A DNA stretch of 64,000 nucleotides, taken from contig NZ_SNYN01000016.1 of assembly GCF_004363075.1 (NCBI RefSeq), forward strand, positions 37,232 to 101,231, given 5' to 3'. Position 1 is the first letter of the stretch. Every line of letters starts with the position of its first letter. Both the position numbers and the translations under genes were made by a program. Below the pieces are notes generated by a model that had not been told where the DNA came from, ran no database searches, and saw only the letters and a program-made list of their open reading frames with translations. Positions 14,876 to 22,890 of the stretch are shown piece after piece. The DNA comes from Actinorugispora endophytica. Its GTDB lineage: Bacteria > Actinomycetota > Actinomycetes > Streptosporangiales > Streptosporangiaceae.

Positions 14876-15586
14876 TCACCCGGTGGTCCTCTCTCCCGGG
14901 GCCTCTCCGTGGCCGTTCCATCGCGCTATCGCGGCGGCCCGGGTGCTCACGTTGAGCTTTCGGAAGATGCGGTTGATGTGGTTTTTCACGGTTTTCTCGG
15001 ACAGGAAGAGGTCCTTGGCGATGGCCGCGTTGGGAAGGCCCCGGGCGATCGCGGCGAGGACTTCGGCTTCCCGGTCGGTCAGACCCAGGTCGGTGGGTCG
15101 GGGCGGGGCGGGGGCGGTCGGGGCGGAGCGCATGGAGGCCAGCAGGGCCGTGGCCGCGATCGGTGAGAGCGGGCTGCCGTTGCCGTGGACGACCTCGCGC
15201 AGGGCGCGCTCCAGTTCGTCCAGGGTGAAGTGGCCGTGCACGAGGTAGCCGCTGGCTCCCCTTCGCAGGGCGGTTTCGATGACCTCCGGGTCCTCGGTGT
15301 GGGTGAGCATGACGACCTTGGTGAGTTCGGCGAGCTCCTCGACCGAGCTGACACCGTCTCGGACCGGCATGCGGACGTCGAGGAGGACGACGTCGGGTTC
15401 GAGTGCCCGGGTCTGTTCGATGGCCTGGGCGCCGTCGCCCGCCTCACCGATGACCCGGATGCCGTCGGAGGCTTCGAGGAGGGAGATGAGGCCGGCGCGG
15501 ACGATGATGTTGTCGTCGACGGCGAGGACGGTGATCGGTGGCATGGGGGAGGAGGGCTTTCTCTGAGCGGGGCCGGAAAGGGTCAT
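14876..15586 (-). CDS. NarL/FixJ-family response regulator
   Basis: The 236-residue protein has a receiver domain (VDDN at 23-26, phospho-acceptor Asp70 in VVLLDVRMP) and a C-terminal LuxR-type HTH (LTDREAEVLAAIARG, then SEKTVKNHINRIFRKL). The start at 15586 overlaps the stop of the kinase gene (ATGA), with AGGGGA upstream, so the two are translated as a pair. It sits between tadC and the pilin gene and points to signal-dependent control of pilin or toxin expression. Confidence 0.92.
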   Translation of the reverse strand: MTLSGPAQRKPSSPMPPITVLAVDDNIIVRAGLISLLEASDGIRVIGEAGDGAQAIEQTRALEPDVVLLDVRMPVRDGVSSVEELAELTKVVMLTHTEDPEVIETALRRGASGYLVHGHFTLDELERALREVVHGNGSPLSPIAATALLASMRSAPTAPAPPRPTDLGLTDREAEVLAAIARGLPNAAIAKDLFLSEKTVKNHINRIFRKLNVSTRAAAIARWNGHGEAPGERTTG

Positions 15587-16779
15587 TCCGAGTCCCCTCG
15601 GGAAGCGTCGGCCAACGGGACGCGCAGCGTCAAGGTGGTTCCCTCTCCGGGGCTGGAGGAGACGGCGAGGGTGCCCCCGGCGCGGGCCGCGCGTTCGCGC
15701 ATGCCGACCAGGCCGTAGTGGCCCGGGGCGGGTGCCGCGGGGTCGAAGCCGCGGCCGTCGTCGCGGATGGTGACGGCCAGGTGCCGGGACTCGGCGGCGA
15801 GTTCCACGGTGACGGTTCCGGCGGCGGCGTGGCGGTCGATGTTGGTGAGGGATTCGCGCAGGACGGCGATGGTCTCGTGGCGGGCCGTCACGAGCAGCGG
15901 CAGCGGTGCGCCGCAGGCGCGGAACCTGCTCTCCACGCCGGTCTCCTCGGACCACGCGCGCAGCACCTCGGCGACGGTGTCCGCGATGGGGACGCCGGAC
16001 GCGTCCTCTCGCAGGTCGGAGATGAGTTCGCGGGCCTCCTGCGCGGCGGTCTCGGCGGCGTTGACCACCTGCGCGGCGGTGGCCGCCGCGCGTTCGGGGT
16101 TCTTCTCCAGCCAGAGGGGCAGGGCCTGGGCCGCCATGGCGGCGCCGCGCAGGGTCTTGGCCACGGAGTCGTGCATGTCCCGGGCCAGCCGGGAGCGCTC
16201 CTCGGCCGCGGCCGCCGCGCGTTCGGCCGCGCGGCGCCTCTCCTGCTCCAGCGCAAGTTCGACGAGGAGCCCGCGCAGCCGCAGGCCGATGTACCCGGCG
16301 ACCGGGTAGAGCAGGGGCTGGACGAGGAGGACCTGGAAGTCCGCCAGGGTGACCGCGACGGGGCTCCCCAGCATCCCCAGGTACGTGAGGAGCGCCGCAA
16401 GGTAGCCGAGGACCTGCAGGGCGGAGACCCCGACGATGCCCTTGACCCCGTACAGCGCCCCCGCCGTGGTGCTGGTGAGCACGGTGGCGAGGAAGAAGGC
16501 CCCGGATGGCCCGTCCACCGCGAGGATCGCCGAGGCGACCAGGATGTCGGCGATGACCAGCAGCGGGTGGCGGAACAGGTGGGGGGAGAGCCGTTCCCAG
16601 TACCGGGCGAGGAGGCCGGAGAGCACCGCGTAGCTGACCAGCATGACGACGGTCTCCACCGAGAGGCGGTCGGCGGGGAGCAGTAGGAGCGCGATGCCGG
16701 TGAGGAGGAAGCGCAGCTGGATGAGCAGCTGCACCAGCCCGGTCAGCCGGTCGGGTGAGGTGTTCCCGGTCGCGGTCAC
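15583..16779 (-). CDS. sensor histidine kinase (HisKA_3 type)
   Basis: The 398-residue protein has about six membrane helices (15-165), a coiled linker, a dimerisation/phosphorylation motif with His203 (LARDMHDSV) and a HATPase domain with DDGRGFDP and GLVGMRERA. It has almost no extracellular loop, so it probably senses membrane or intramembrane cues. GTG 16779 follows the tadC stop by 4 bases, so it is part of the tad operon. Its partner is the overlapping response regulator. Confidence 0.92.
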   Translation of the reverse strand: MTATGNTSPDRLTGLVQLLIQLRFLLTGIALLLLPADRLSVETVVMLVSYAVLSGLLARYWERLSPHLFRHPLLVIADILVASAILAVDGPSGAFFLATVLTSTTAGALYGVKGIVGVSALQVLGYLAALLTYLGMLGSPVAVTLADFQVLLVQPLLYPVAGYIGLRLRGLLVELALEQERRRAAERAAAAAEERSRLARDMHDSVAKTLRGAAMAAQALPLWLEKNPERAAATAAQVVNAAETAAQEARELISDLREDASGVPIADTVAEVLRAWSEETGVESRFRACGAPLPLLVTARHETIAVLRESLTNIDRHAAAGTVTVELAAESRHLAVTIRDDGRGFDPAAPAPGHYGLVGMRERAARAGGTLAVSSSPGEGTTLTLRVPLADASRGDSE

Positions 16780-16783
16780 GGGC

Positions 16784-17692
16784 TCACCCGAAGATGGCCG
16801 ACAGGTCGATGTCGGAGCCGATGAACATCCCGCCTCCGATGAGCAGCAGCAGGCCCGGCAGCATGGTCGCCGCGGTGACGCCGGTCACCCGGGGGTTGAG
16901 CCTCTGGGCGCGGCGGCGCAGGTACTGGGCGTCCTCGCGGCGCATGTCCTGGCCGATGCTCTGCAGTGTCTGGGAGAGCGGGGCCCCCAGCTCCTCGGCT
17001 TGTTGGAGGGCGGTGACGAACCGGCCGAGCGACTCGTTGGAGTTCCGCCTGCGCAGCGCGCCGAACGCCTCGCGCCTGCTGGTGCCCAGCTCCATCTGGT
17101 GCAGTGCGAAGCGGAACTCCGAGGCGAGGACGCCCGGCATGGAGTCGGCCACCCGTGAGAGGGCCTGGCGGAAGGCGAGGCCGGAGCCCACGGTCACCGC
17201 GAGCACGTCCAGGAAGTCGGGAAGCTGCTTCTGGATCTCGTCCTGGCGCTGCTGCTTGGCGCTGTAGAGGGAGATGTCGGTGAGGAGGCTGAAGGCCAGG
17301 ATCACCACCGCGAACACGGGGGAGCCGTCGAAGAGGAAGAACAGCCCGACGCCGCCGTAGAGCAGCACCTCCCCGGCCTTGCGCTGCGCGTAGCGGCGCA
17401 CGGTCAGCCCTTCGGGCCGTCCGGCCGAATCGATGCGCAACCGGATCCGGGCCTGCTGCTCCTCGCCGATCCAGTCCATCACCATGGGGCCGAAGGGGCG
17501 CCCGATCAGTTCGGTGACGCGGTGCAGGACGAAGGTGCCGTCCTGCTTCTTCTTCGGGGGTTCGATGACGAAGTCCCCGGCGACGTCGCTCTTCCGGGTC
17601 ATCAGGTAGACGCCCCAGAAGAAGAGGCCCACGGACAGCGCGCCGGCCAGCCCCAGCAGCAGGGCGAGCAGGGGGGTGAGGACGATGTTCAT
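16784..17692 (-). CDS. tadC: TadC-like inner-membrane platform protein (T2SSF family)
   Basis: The 302-residue protein has an N-terminal membrane segment, then two further helical hairpins around the T2SSF domain (LPDFLDVLAVTVGSGLAFRQAL, then LGAPLSQTLQSIGQDMR). In Tad systems TadB and TadC form the membrane platform on which the TadA ATPase acts. It follows tadB by 49 bases, in the usual order tadA-tadB-tadC. Confidence 0.92.
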   Translation of the reverse strand: MNIVLTPLLALLLGLAGALSVGLFFWGVYLMTRKSDVAGDFVIEPPKKKQDGTFVLHRVTELIGRPFGPMVMDWIGEEQQARIRLRIDSAGRPEGLTVRRYAQRKAGEVLLYGGVGLFFLFDGSPVFAVVILAFSLLTDISLYSAKQQRQDEIQKQLPDFLDVLAVTVGSGLAFRQALSRVADSMPGVLASEFRFALHQMELGTSRREAFGALRRRNSNESLGRFVTALQQAEELGAPLSQTLQSIGQDMRREDAQYLRRRAQRLNPRVTGVTAATMLPGLLLLIGGGMFIGSDIDLSAIFG

Positions 17693-17741
17693 TGCTCTCC
17701 AGGCTCTGTGCGCTGTCCAGGGGGTCGGGGCCGGGCGGGTG

Positions 17742-18671
17742 TCAGAAGTCGATCCGGGACATGCGGCGGATCGTCACGAAGCCGATGGCGAACAGGGAGA
17801 GCGAGACGCCGAGGATCGCGAGCCCGGTCGGGCTCTCGGTCATCCTTCCCACGGTGCCGGGCATCATCAGGTTCAGCAGGAAGAGCGAGCCGACGCCCAT
17901 CGTGAGCAGCGCCCACGCCGTGTTGGTGGTCTCGCTCAGGATCGTGCGGACCTCGCGCCGGGTCTCCTTGCGGTTCTCCAGGGTCTCGGAGATCGTGCGC
18001 AGCGCCGTCACCAGCGCGCCGCCCGACCGGGCGGATACCAGCAGGGTGGAGATCAGGACCCCGATCTCGCGTGAGGGCATGCGTTCCCGAAGGTCGCTGA
18101 TCGCGGCCTCGAAGGGCTGGCCGACCTTCATCGACTCGGCGACGCGGCGCAGCTCCGAGCCGGCCGGGTCGTCCAGTTCGTCGGCGGCCATGTCGATCGC
18201 GGTGGGGAGCGCCAGTCCGGCCTGGGTCGCGTTGGACAGGACCCGGGCCAGTTCCGGGAGCTGGGCGGTGAACGCCTCCTTGCGTTTCTCCTCCTGCTGG
18301 CGCAGGTAGGCCAGGAACAGGAAGCCCACCAGCCCGGCGGCCAGGACGCCGAGGACGGGCGCGAGGATCTGCCAGACCAGGACGACCGCGGCCGCGGCCG
18401 TGCCCGCCAGGAGCAGAACGAAGGCGGACACCCGCATCCGGACGCCCGCCCTGGCCAGGCGGACCTCGACCTGGCGGCCCGGTTCGGTGCGGCGCAGCCA
18501 CACGTCCAGGCGGGCCATGGGGGTGTTGGCGCGTCGCTCGACCTCGGACAGGACGCTGCGCGAGGCCAGGAAGCGGCGCTGCGCCACACCGTCCGTGTAG
18601 ACGACGAGGCCCCACACGGCCACGGCCAGGGTGGCGGCCGTGAGGACCAGGATGACGAGCGTGTGGTTCAC
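17742..18671 (-). CDS. tadB: TadB-like inner-membrane platform protein (T2SSF family)
   Basis: The 309-residue protein has an N-terminal helix, two mid helices (RMRVSAFVLLLAGTAAAA) and a T2SSF domain with LPELARVLSNATQAGLALP, plus two C-terminal helices. GTG 18671 overlaps the tadA stop (GTGA), showing tight coupling. It is the partner of the next gene in the pilus platform. Confidence 0.92.
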   Translation of the reverse strand: MNHTLVILVLTAATLAVAVWGLVVYTDGVAQRRFLASRSVLSEVERRANTPMARLDVWLRRTEPGRQVEVRLARAGVRMRVSAFVLLLAGTAAAAVVLVWQILAPVLGVLAAGLVGFLFLAYLRQQEEKRKEAFTAQLPELARVLSNATQAGLALPTAIDMAADELDDPAGSELRRVAESMKVGQPFEAAISDLRERMPSREIGVLISTLLVSARSGGALVTALRTISETLENRKETRREVRTILSETTNTAWALLTMGVGSLFLLNLMMPGTVGRMTESPTGLAILGVSLSLFAIGFVTIRRMSRIDF

Positions 18672-20023
18672 AGCGAACCTCCCGGATAGGGGGAGCCGTC
18701 GGCGGACGGCGCCGCGTGCGAGGCCCTGACGACGCCGAACGCCGCGGGGACCGTCTCGCCCGCGCCGTAGACACGGGCGGCGACGTGCCTGGGCAGGGGG
18801 AAGCGGTGGAAGACGCCGGTGACCTTGCGGTCCGCCTCGTAGCGGTGCGCCTCGAAGCGCAGCAGCGGGTCGAGGCGGAACTCCTCGCGCCGGCTGGAGG
18901 CCACCACCGACACCTCCGACACCCGCCGGGACCCGTCCGGGTACCGGGACAGGTGCACGATGATGTCGATCGCGGCGTTGACCTGGTCCCGGATCGCCTC
19001 GAACGGGACGGTGACCTCGCTCATGGAGGCCAGCGTCAGGAGGCGGTGCACGGCGTCCTCGGCGGAGTTGGCGTGCACGGTGGCCAGCGAGCCGTCGTGG
19101 CCGGTGTTCATCGCCTGGAGCATGTCGAGGGTCTCGGCGCCGCGGACCTCGCCGACGATGATGCGGTCGGGGCGCATCCGCAGCGAGTTGCGGACCAGGT
19201 CGCGGATGGTGATCGCGCCCGCGCCCTCGATGTTGGGCGGCCGGGACTCCAGGCGCAGCACGTGCTCCTGCTGGAGCTGGAGTTCGGCGGAGTCCTCGAT
19301 GGTGACGACGCGCTCGTGGGAGGGCACGAACGCGGACAGCGCGTTCAGGAACGTGGTCTTTCCGGTGCCGGTGCCGCCCGCGATGATCACGTTGAACCGG
19401 GCCCGCACCAGGGAGGACAGCAGGACGCCGGTGGCCTCGTCGAGGCTGCCCCCGGCGACCAGCTGCTCGATGGTGAAGGGCTTGGGGAAGCGCCGGATGG
19501 TGATGATCGGGCCGGACAGCGACAGCGGGGGGATGATCACGTTGACGCGCTCGCCGGTGGGAAGCCGGGCGTCGACCATCGGGCTGGACTCGTCGACGCG
19601 GCGGTTCACAGTGGAGACGATGCGGTCGATGGTCTGGTAGAGCTGCTCCTCGCTGGCGAAGGTGGTCTCGATGCGCTCGACCCGGCCCCGGCGCTCGACG
19701 AAGACGTTGTCGGGGCCGTTGACCATGATCTCGGTGATGCTCTCGTCGGCCAGGAGCGGTTCGAGGACGCCGAGGCCGAGGGCCTCGTCCACGACGCGGC
19801 GGATCATGTTGCCGCGTTCGCGGTCGGACAGGACCGGGCCCTCGCGGGAGAGGAGGTGCCCGACGACCTTCTCCAGGCGGATGCGGCGCTGTTCGAGGCT
19901 GAGCATGGCGAGGTCGTCGAGGTTGATCTCGGTCAGCAGGCGCTGGCGCCAGTGGGCGACGCTGCCGCGGTCGGAGTGCTGGTCCGAGAGTCGGTCCTCG
20001 TTGAGACGGTCTTTGAGTGCCAT
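18668..20023 (-). CDS. tadA: TadA/CpaF pilus assembly ATPase
   Basis: The 451-residue protein is a full-length CpaF-type secretion ATPase. The N-terminal domain contains SITEIMVNGPDNVFVERRG, Walker A is GGTGTGKT at 216-223, the Asp box is VVTIEDSAELQL, Walker B is RIIVGEVRG, and the His box contains TGHDGSLATVHAN. It powers pilin extension and retraction from the cytoplasmic face. It is preceded by the small tadE (38-base gap) and overlaps tadB. Confidence 0.96.
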   Translation of the reverse strand: MALKDRLNEDRLSDQHSDRGSVAHWRQRLLTEINLDDLAMLSLEQRRIRLEKVVGHLLSREGPVLSDRERGNMIRRVVDEALGLGVLEPLLADESITEIMVNGPDNVFVERRGRVERIETTFASEEQLYQTIDRIVSTVNRRVDESSPMVDARLPTGERVNVIIPPLSLSGPIITIRRFPKPFTIEQLVAGGSLDEATGVLLSSLVRARFNVIIAGGTGTGKTTFLNALSAFVPSHERVVTIEDSAELQLQQEHVLRLESRPPNIEGAGAITIRDLVRNSLRMRPDRIIVGEVRGAETLDMLQAMNTGHDGSLATVHANSAEDAVHRLLTLASMSEVTVPFEAIRDQVNAAIDIIVHLSRYPDGSRRVSEVSVVASSRREEFRLDPLLRFEAHRYEADRKVTGVFHRFPLPRHVAARVYGAGETVPAAFGVVRASHAAPSADGSPYPGGSL

Positions 20024-20061
20024 GGGCCTTACCTGGGAGGTGCGGGGAAGGGGAAGGGAGG

Positions 20062-20436
20062 TCAGAGGGCCATGTCGACCCGGCGGGTCACGGTGTAGTC
20101 GAGTGAGGCGATGTCGAAGACGACGGGGACGCTGATCGCGACCTCGGCGAAGACGCCGCGGTCGTCGGTGTAGCCGGTGCGGATGTCGGCGTCGTCCATC
20201 CAGGGGGGTAGCGCGTTCTGGACGGCGCCCACCGCGTTGGCGGGGCCGGTCTGCTCGGCGACGCGCGCGCCGATGCGGGCGGCGTTCTCGGCCTGCTCGA
20301 CGGCGACGAACGAGAAGAACACCTCGAGCGCGATCACCGCCATCAGCAGGAACAGCGGGACGTAGGCGGCGAATTCGAGGATCTGGGAGCCGCGGTCGTC
20401 ACGGCGGCGGGCCGGACGGCGGGGGGGTCTGATCAT
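20062..20436 (-). CDS. tadE: TadE-like pseudopilin
   Basis: The 124-residue protein has an arginine-rich leader, a DDRGSQILEFAAYVPLF segment (Gly then Glu at +5) and a single hydrophobic helix, then a short extracellular domain. It is typical for TadE minor pilins. It lies 4 bases downstream of the cpaE-tadE fusion, so two TadE domains are made side by side, as expected for a TadE/TadF-like pair. Confidence 0.88.
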   Translation of the reverse strand: MIRPPRRPARRRDDRGSQILEFAAYVPLFLLMAVIALEVFFSFVAVEQAENAARIGARVAEQTGPANAVGAVQNALPPWMDDADIRTGYTDDRGVFAEVAISVPVVFDIASLDYTVTRRVDMAL

Positions 20437-20440
20437 GCCG

Positions 20441-22039
20441 TCACCTCTCGCGCAGGACCAGGGACCGGCTGCTGATGTCCCAGGGGCTTTCGACGCCGGG
20501 GAGGACCGCGGGCATCGCGATCGTCACCTGGACGTACTCCTGCCCCTGCTCCACGACCTGTTCGAGGGTGAAGGCGTCCTCCTCGTCCCAGGGCGCGCGC
20601 ACCCGCCGGGTGGCTTCCTCCAGGATCAGCTCGGGGTCGTTGGGGGTGAGGGACGCCTGGCGGGCGCCCTCGTTCGCCGCGTGCGAGGCGTACATGCCGG
20701 TCAGGCCGACGAGCACGATCTGCCAGGTCAGGAGGAGCGCCAGCCCCAGGAACGGCAGGAGCGCGGCGAACTCCACGATCGAGGCGCCGGAGTCGCCCCG
20801 GTTGCCGCGGGACCGGCGGGTCTGCGCCATCATCGCCTCGGCGGCCTCGTCCGTGGAGGGGCCGGACTCGTCGTCGGGGACGCTGAGCATGCCCAGTTCG
20901 CCGGCGAGCCGCCCGAACGCCCTGAGGAGGCCCTCGTCGGTGAGCTTGCCGGGGATGCCCGTGTTGGACGCCTCCTCCAGGGCGCGGTAGGCGGCGGGCA
21001 CGGCCGTGCGCAGCATGTCGGTGCCCAGCAGTTTGCGGGCGAAGTCCGGCTGGATCTCGTTCCTGCGGCTGTGCCGCATGAGCAGCGCGGTGACGTTCTT
21101 GGCGTCGCGGATCTGCAGCCGCTCCCACATCGCGATGAGCCGCTGGGCTCCGCGCAGCGCGGGGAGGTCGGGGTTGACCAGGACGATCGCGGTGTCGGAC
21201 AGTTCGACCGCCACGGCCGTGGAGTCGGTGATGGACGAGCCGCAGTCCACGACCACCAGGTCGTAGCGCGAGCGCAGCGCCCCCAGGATCTGGCGGGCCG
21301 CGCGCGCGGTGACGTCCTCGCCGTGCTCGCCGTGCTCGGGGGCGAGCAGGATGTGCGGTCCGTCGTTGTGGACGTAGAGGGTGTCCGCGAGCATCGCCGC
21401 GCTGATGTCGTCGGCGGCGTCGACCAGGTCCACGATGCTGCGGCGGTGCTTGAGGTCGTAGTAGCCGGGGATGTCGCCGGACTGCAGGTCGAGGTCGACG
21501 AGGCAGACCACCCGTCCGGCCTTCGCGGCGACCCGGGACAGGTGGATCGCGGTCGTGGTGGTGCCCACCCCGCCCTTGGCGCCGGTCAGGGTGATGATCT
21601 GGCCGCGGCGCCCGGACACGGGGAGGTCGAGTGAGGCGGCCTCCAGGTGGCGGCGCAGGGTGCGCGACCACTCGGCGGCGGTGGCGACGCGGGCGCCGAG
21701 CTGCTCGATCGTGGCGTCGGCCTGGAGCAGGCCGCGCGCGCCCGCCTCCATCGCGCTGGTGAAGGTGTCGGGGTCGATCTCGTGCGCGATCAGGATGACC
21801 GCGAGCTGGGGGTGGTTGCGGGAGATGTCCCGGACGAGGTCGAGCACCGGCAGCGGGCCGAGGTCCTCGTGGATCAGCACCACGTCGAGGTGGGGAAGCT
21901 TGCCCACGGTGTCGCTGACCTCGCGGGACGAGCGGTGCACGCTCACGACCTCGGCCTCGGCGAGCTCCTCGAAGCGGGCCGTGAGGGCGTTCTCGAGTTC
22001 GTCGCTGGGGGCCCCGATCAGGACCTGGTAGGTGCTCAT
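20441..22039 (-). CDS. CpaE/TadZ ATPase fused to a TadE pseudopilin domain
   Basis: The 532-residue protein has three parts. Residues 1-130 are a receiver-like domain. Residues 145-390 are a MinD-type ATPase with the deviant Walker A KGGVGTTTT (155-163) and VCLVDLDLQSGD, as in CpaE/TadZ, which places the pilus machine. A short hydrophilic linker follows. From about 418 to 532 there is a TadE pseudopilin with a prepilin-type site (DSG, then ASIVEF) and one helix. The reading frame is continuous and there is no second start with a ribosome site. The topology fits: ATPase inside, TadE outside. If the prepilin peptidase cuts after the Gly, the two halves are separated at the membrane. ATG 22039 is favoured; 22081 is possible. 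Confidence 0.88.
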   Translation of the reverse strand: MSTYQVLIGAPSDELENALTARFEELAEAEVVSVHRSSREVSDTVGKLPHLDVVLIHEDLGPLPVLDLVRDISRNHPQLAVILIAHEIDPDTFTSAMEAGARGLLQADATIEQLGARVATAAEWSRTLRRHLEAASLDLPVSGRRGQIITLTGAKGGVGTTTTAIHLSRVAAKAGRVVCLVDLDLQSGDIPGYYDLKHRRSIVDLVDAADDISAAMLADTLYVHNDGPHILLAPEHGEHGEDVTARAARQILGALRSRYDLVVVDCGSSITDSTAVAVELSDTAIVLVNPDLPALRGAQRLIAMWERLQIRDAKNVTALLMRHSRRNEIQPDFARKLLGTDMLRTAVPAAYRALEEASNTGIPGKLTDEGLLRAFGRLAGELGMLSVPDDESGPSTDEAAEAMMAQTRRSRGNRGDSGASIVEFAALLPFLGLALLLTWQIVLVGLTGMYASHAANEGARQASLTPNDPELILEEATRRVRAPWDEEDAFTLEQVVEQGQEYVQVTIAMPAVLPGVESPWDISSRSLVLRER

Positions 22040-22070
22040 CCGTCGCCGTCCCGCCTCGTGTGCGCGTCCA

Positions 22071-22838
22071 TCAGTTGGCACCGCCGTTCTCCTGCGCGTC
22101 GCCGCCGGGCCCGCCGATCGCCGCGATCTGGTCCTCGCTGCAGAAGTCGACGTCGCCGGGCGTCCCGGACCCCTGCGCGCTGATCAGGGCCAGGCGGAGC
22201 TGTGAGGCGAACGCCTCGGCGTAGGTGAGCTCCAGCGCCTGCTGGGGGGTGAGCCGGAAGGTGACCGGGACGACGGAGTTGGTGCCGCCCGTCTGCTCGT
22301 CGATCTGCGCGCCGATGTCGCCCACGTCCAGGACCTCGACGTCGGTGAGGACCCGGATGGCGCAGGCGCCGGTCTGGTCGTTGGGCTGGAAGGACGCGTA
22401 GATGTCCACCCGGGACTGGCGGGCCACCTTCCCCGCGACACCGGTCTCGGCGTTGATCATGATCGCGATCTCGCGCTCGCCGCTCTCCAGCGCGGGCGCG
22501 GGGATGACCATGCTCGTCTGCAGCAGCGTGCCCTCCCGCAGGAAGGTGGAGGAGACGGCCTCGCTGCCGGGGGTGCTGAGCGCCTCGTCGGCGTCGGCGA
22601 GGTCCGTCAGGAAGACCTCCTCGTCGAAGTACCGGGCGGGGACCTCGTACGGCTCGATCATGTCCTCGGTGATCGGCTGGTAGGGGTCGACGTCCTGGGT
22701 GAGCCGGAGGACCGTCCGGTAGGTGCCCAACTCGCTGTTCAGCGTGTTGACGTACGAGACGACCGTGAGGAACACGGCGATCGCGCCGAACGCGGCGATG
22801 ATCATGAGCAGAACGCCGCGTCTCTGACGGGGGTTCAT
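22071..22838 (-). CDS. cpaB: CpaB/RcpC-like pilus assembly protein
   Basis: The 255-residue protein has one N-terminal membrane helix and an extracellular SAF-like domain with DVDPYQPITEDMIEPYEVP and the RcpC region (SGEREIAIMINAETGVAGKV, SRVDIYAS). CpaB/RcpC are periplasmic or exported parts of Tad machines. It is positioned between the zinc-ribbon protein and the cpaE fusion, with 31 bases to the latter. Confidence 0.87.
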   Translation of the reverse strand: MNPRQRRGVLLMIIAAFGAIAVFLTVVSYVNTLNSELGTYRTVLRLTQDVDPYQPITEDMIEPYEVPARYFDEEVFLTDLADADEALSTPGSEAVSSTFLREGTLLQTSMVIPAPALESGEREIAIMINAETGVAGKVARQSRVDIYASFQPNDQTGACAIRVLTDVEVLDVGDIGAQIDEQTGGTNSVVPVTFRLTPQQALELTYAEAFASQLRLALISAQGSGTPGDVDFCSEDQIAAIGGPGGDAQENGGAN

Positions 22839-22890
22839 GGCGCTCCATTTCTAACCGGGCGGTCGCGGAGGGGGCGGGGCCGCCGACGGT

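Noticed and set aside
18668..20023. Type II secretion or conjugation ATPase
   Set aside because: Neighbours are tadB, tadC, cpaB, cpaE and Flp; the N-domain is CpaF-like.
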